Of a stretch of 6,458 nt of DNA, positions 4,931-6,458 are shown piece after piece (the first letter of the stretch is position 1; every line of letters begins with the position of its first letter). Made by a program: the position numbers and the translations under genes. Origin of the DNA: CAZQLW01 sp964639875. Its GTDB lineage: Archaea > Nanobdellota > Nanobdellia > Woesearchaeales > GW2011-AR9. The notes beneath the pieces were generated by a model. That model was not told where the DNA came from, searched no databases, and saw only the letters and a list, made by a program, of their open reading frames with translations. The DNA is taken from the NCBI GenBank assembly GCA_964639875.1, contig CAZXEM010000064.1:1-6458 (forward strand), in the 5' to 3' direction.

Positions 4931-6458
4931 TTACTCAACCAATATTCCAACTTTACCGGGAGTTGCGGATTTACCTTTCACTTCTTCACTCTCATCAGCA
5001 TTAACAATTTCTATTGTACAAGCAAACTCTTTTTCTAAAAACTGTTTAGCTTCTCCCATAATTTTTAGTTCATCTTCTTGAGAAGTTACCAGTTTAGGCA
5101 ATTTAGAAACATCTTTAATTAATGAGGGTACCAGTTTACTTATTTCTTTACCTTTAATTTTCATCCCCTCTTCTGCTAAAACTTTTTTCATAATCTCGCC
5201 AACGTTCCGAGTAACGTTAATTTCTTGAGAAACAATGTTAAACAATTTATATTTCCATTGTTCTGAAACGAACAAAGTATATTTAGTAGCTTTATCTAAC
5301 TTAGCCAATTTAAGAACGTTTCTCATTCCTTCAATTGCTGTCCTAACCAAATCTTCACCAGCACTAGATTTCAAACTAACTTTTTCTTCTTCAAATTCTG
5401 GCCATGAACTAGCAGAAACTAATTCTTTAGTATTGTTAAGTTCCTCACTCAAATGCGGAGTTATTGGGTTAATCAACGTGATCCAAATAGTTAACACTTC
5501 TTTGATAGTATTCTTATCATCCCCACCACGACGTAAGTACCACCGTAAATCATCATAAAAAGTAAAATATACTGTTGAAGCAAGTTCCCTCAAATTATAA
5601 TTTTTCATTTCATTTTCAATCTTTTTCAAATGTTCATTAGCTCTTGATAATAACCAAGAATCAATAGTTTGACTTTTTGTTCCTTCAACGGCTCTTAATG
5701 TTTCTACCAAACTGTAAATCCTTTCTAACGCGTTCTTATAATTCATGACAATCTCTTCTGTCCAAACAACGTCAATATGCGGACTACCAATATGAGCATA
5801 ATATAATCGCATGGCATCTACACCATACTTTTCAACAGCTTCTGGGATAGGCACAGCGCCGCCTTTACTTTTAGAAATCTTACTACCTTTTCCGGTTACC
5901 CACCAATTAACAAAAATTCCGCGTGGCCATTTCTCTTCAGGCAGGATAGCAACATGGTTCATCAAGAAAACTGGAAAATGGACAGTTTTATGTTCTTTAC
6001 CGCCAAGGTTAAGATCTAACGGATAAAAATAATCAAACTCTTCCTTAATTTCTTGCCAAGAATCTTTACCATCCCCTTTGCCTAAAAAAACATAATCAAA
6101 AAACTCTTCAGTTAATTCTTCAGTTTTAATGGTTTTATTTTTAATCCATTTGGAAACAATATAATATGCAGGGTATAACGTTGAATCACTGATTGGTTCA
6201 ATGGTCCATTTATCATCGAAAGGTAACTTTGTCCCTAACCAACTGCCAAGCCTGGCACAAGCCCGATCTGAGAACCAATCTAAAACGTTCGGCATATTAT
6301 CATGATACTCTTGTGGATAAATTTTCATCTCTTTAGCTTGTTCCTTACTTCTTTCAGTAAGTTCTGGATCAGAATATTTAATGAACCATTGATCATCAAT
6401 CCGTTTAATAATAACTTCTTTACCGCATCGACAGACAACTTCCTCACTTAAATCATAA
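4931..6458 (-). CDS. leuS: Leucyl-tRNA synthetase, archaeal type (C-terminal part, 5' end outside window)
   Basis: The C-terminal 508 or so residues of LeuRS, the class I enzyme that charges tRNA-Leu with leucine in the cytoplasm. The frame is open to the window edge: before the Met at 6328 it reads EEVVCRCGKEVIIKRIDDQ, then WFIKYSDPEL, a segment typical of archaeal LeuRS, with CRC as a likely zinc-binding pair. So that Met is internal. Further on are DRACARLGSWLGTKLPF and WTIEPISDSTLYPAYY of the catalytic core. The class I signature is KISKS at 5867-5881 (KMSKS with Ile for Met), followed by GGAVPIPEAVEKYGVDAMRLYYAH. The anticodon-binding helical domain includes NPITPHLSEEL. The gene ends with an archaeal C-terminal domain (…SATPGKVGILVE). 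About 940-970 residues is usual, so roughly 430-460 are missing. It is convergent with the secreted helical protein gene, with 3 nt between stops. Confidence 0.96.
   Translation of the reverse strand, partial: YDLSEEVVCRCGKEVIIKRIDDQWFIKYSDPELTERSKEQAKEMKIYPQEYHDNMPNVLDWFSDRACARLGSWLGTKLPFDDKWTIEPISDSTLYPAYYIVSKWIKNKTIKTEELTEEFFDYVFLGKGDGKDSWQEIKEEFDYFYPLDLNLGGKEHKTVHFPVFLMNHVAILPEEKWPRGIFVNWWVTGKGSKISKSKGGAVPIPEAVEKYGVDAMRLYYAHIGSPHIDVVWTEEIVMNYKNALERIYSLVETLRAVEGTKSQTIDSWLLSRANEHLKKIENEMKNYNLRELASTVYFTFYDDLRWYLRRGGDDKNTIKEVLTIWITLINPITPHLSEELNNTKELVSASSWPEFEEEKVSLKSSAGEDLVRTAIEGMRNVLKLAKLDKATKYTLFVSEQWKYKLFNIVSQEINVTRNVGEIMKKVLAEEGMKIKGKEISKLVPSLIKDVSKLPKLVTSQEDELKIMGEAKQFLEKEFACTIEIVNADESEEVKGKSATPGKVGILVE

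Noticed and set aside
5235..5558. 107-codon plus-strand ORF
   Set aside because: It is antisense to the LeuRS gene and its composition mirrors the opposite strand.
5811..6026. 71-codon plus-strand ORF
   Set aside because: It is antisense to the LeuRS catalytic core, including the KISKS codons; no domain features.
4931..6328. Full LeuRS gene starting at the Met at 6328
   Set aside because: The frame stays open to the window edge, and the upstream residues (EEVVCRCG… WFIKYSDPEL) are conserved LeuRS sequence, so the Met is internal.
1..6458. Mobile element, CRISPR array or defence system
   Set aside because: No transposase, integrase, terminal repeats with target duplications, regularly spaced repeats or cas-like genes; the lone nucleotidyltransferase-like gene has no toxin partner.

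Overview
The window looks like a piece of an AT-rich archaeal genome, most likely from the DPANN group (Woesearchaeota/Pacearchaeota-like; the group is an inference). The archaeal signs are: the 3' two-thirds of an archaeal-type leucyl-tRNA synthetase, an MCT-1-like pre-PUA/PUA protein of the kind typical of archaea, archaeal TATA boxes placed about 24-30 nt before start codons (leaderless transcription), and T-tracts instead of bacterial hairpin terminators. No mobile element, CRISPR array, tRNA or rRNA was seen.

All genes lie on the minus strand except one. In transcription order, a divergent promoter region (4112-4207) drives, leftward, a compact four-gene operon: a 4-TM membrane protein, a PUA RNA-binding protein, a minimal-nucleotidyltransferase-like protein and a DUF192 protein (4111 down to 2346; gaps of 6 and 4 nt, then an 11-nt overlap). 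Rightward it drives an orphan secreted or membrane-anchored helical protein (4208-4927), which meets the end of the LeuRS gene tail-to-tail with only 3 nt between stops.

Left of the operon, the 216-nt gap 2130-2345 has no ORF but holds a strong candidate structured RNA (2208-2310, minus strand). It has a perfect 7-bp closing stem, three internal hairpins, higher GC than its surroundings, a TATA box about 20 nt upstream and a T-rich tract right after it. It does not fit a tRNA or 5S rRNA and is the most interesting item here.

Next come a PIG-L/LmbE-type deacetylase and a GT4 glycosyltransferase separated by one base, which suggests stepwise making of a deacetylated amino-sugar glycoconjugate. 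The left end holds a small acidic TRASH-like zinc protein with its own likely promoter, a 10-bp palindrome upstream and a T-tract terminator.

The genes form three functional blocks: translation (LeuRS, PUA protein), sugar/glycolipid modification (PIG-L, GT4) and envelope or unknown functions (4-TM protein, secreted helical protein, DUF192). Nothing ties them into one pathway.
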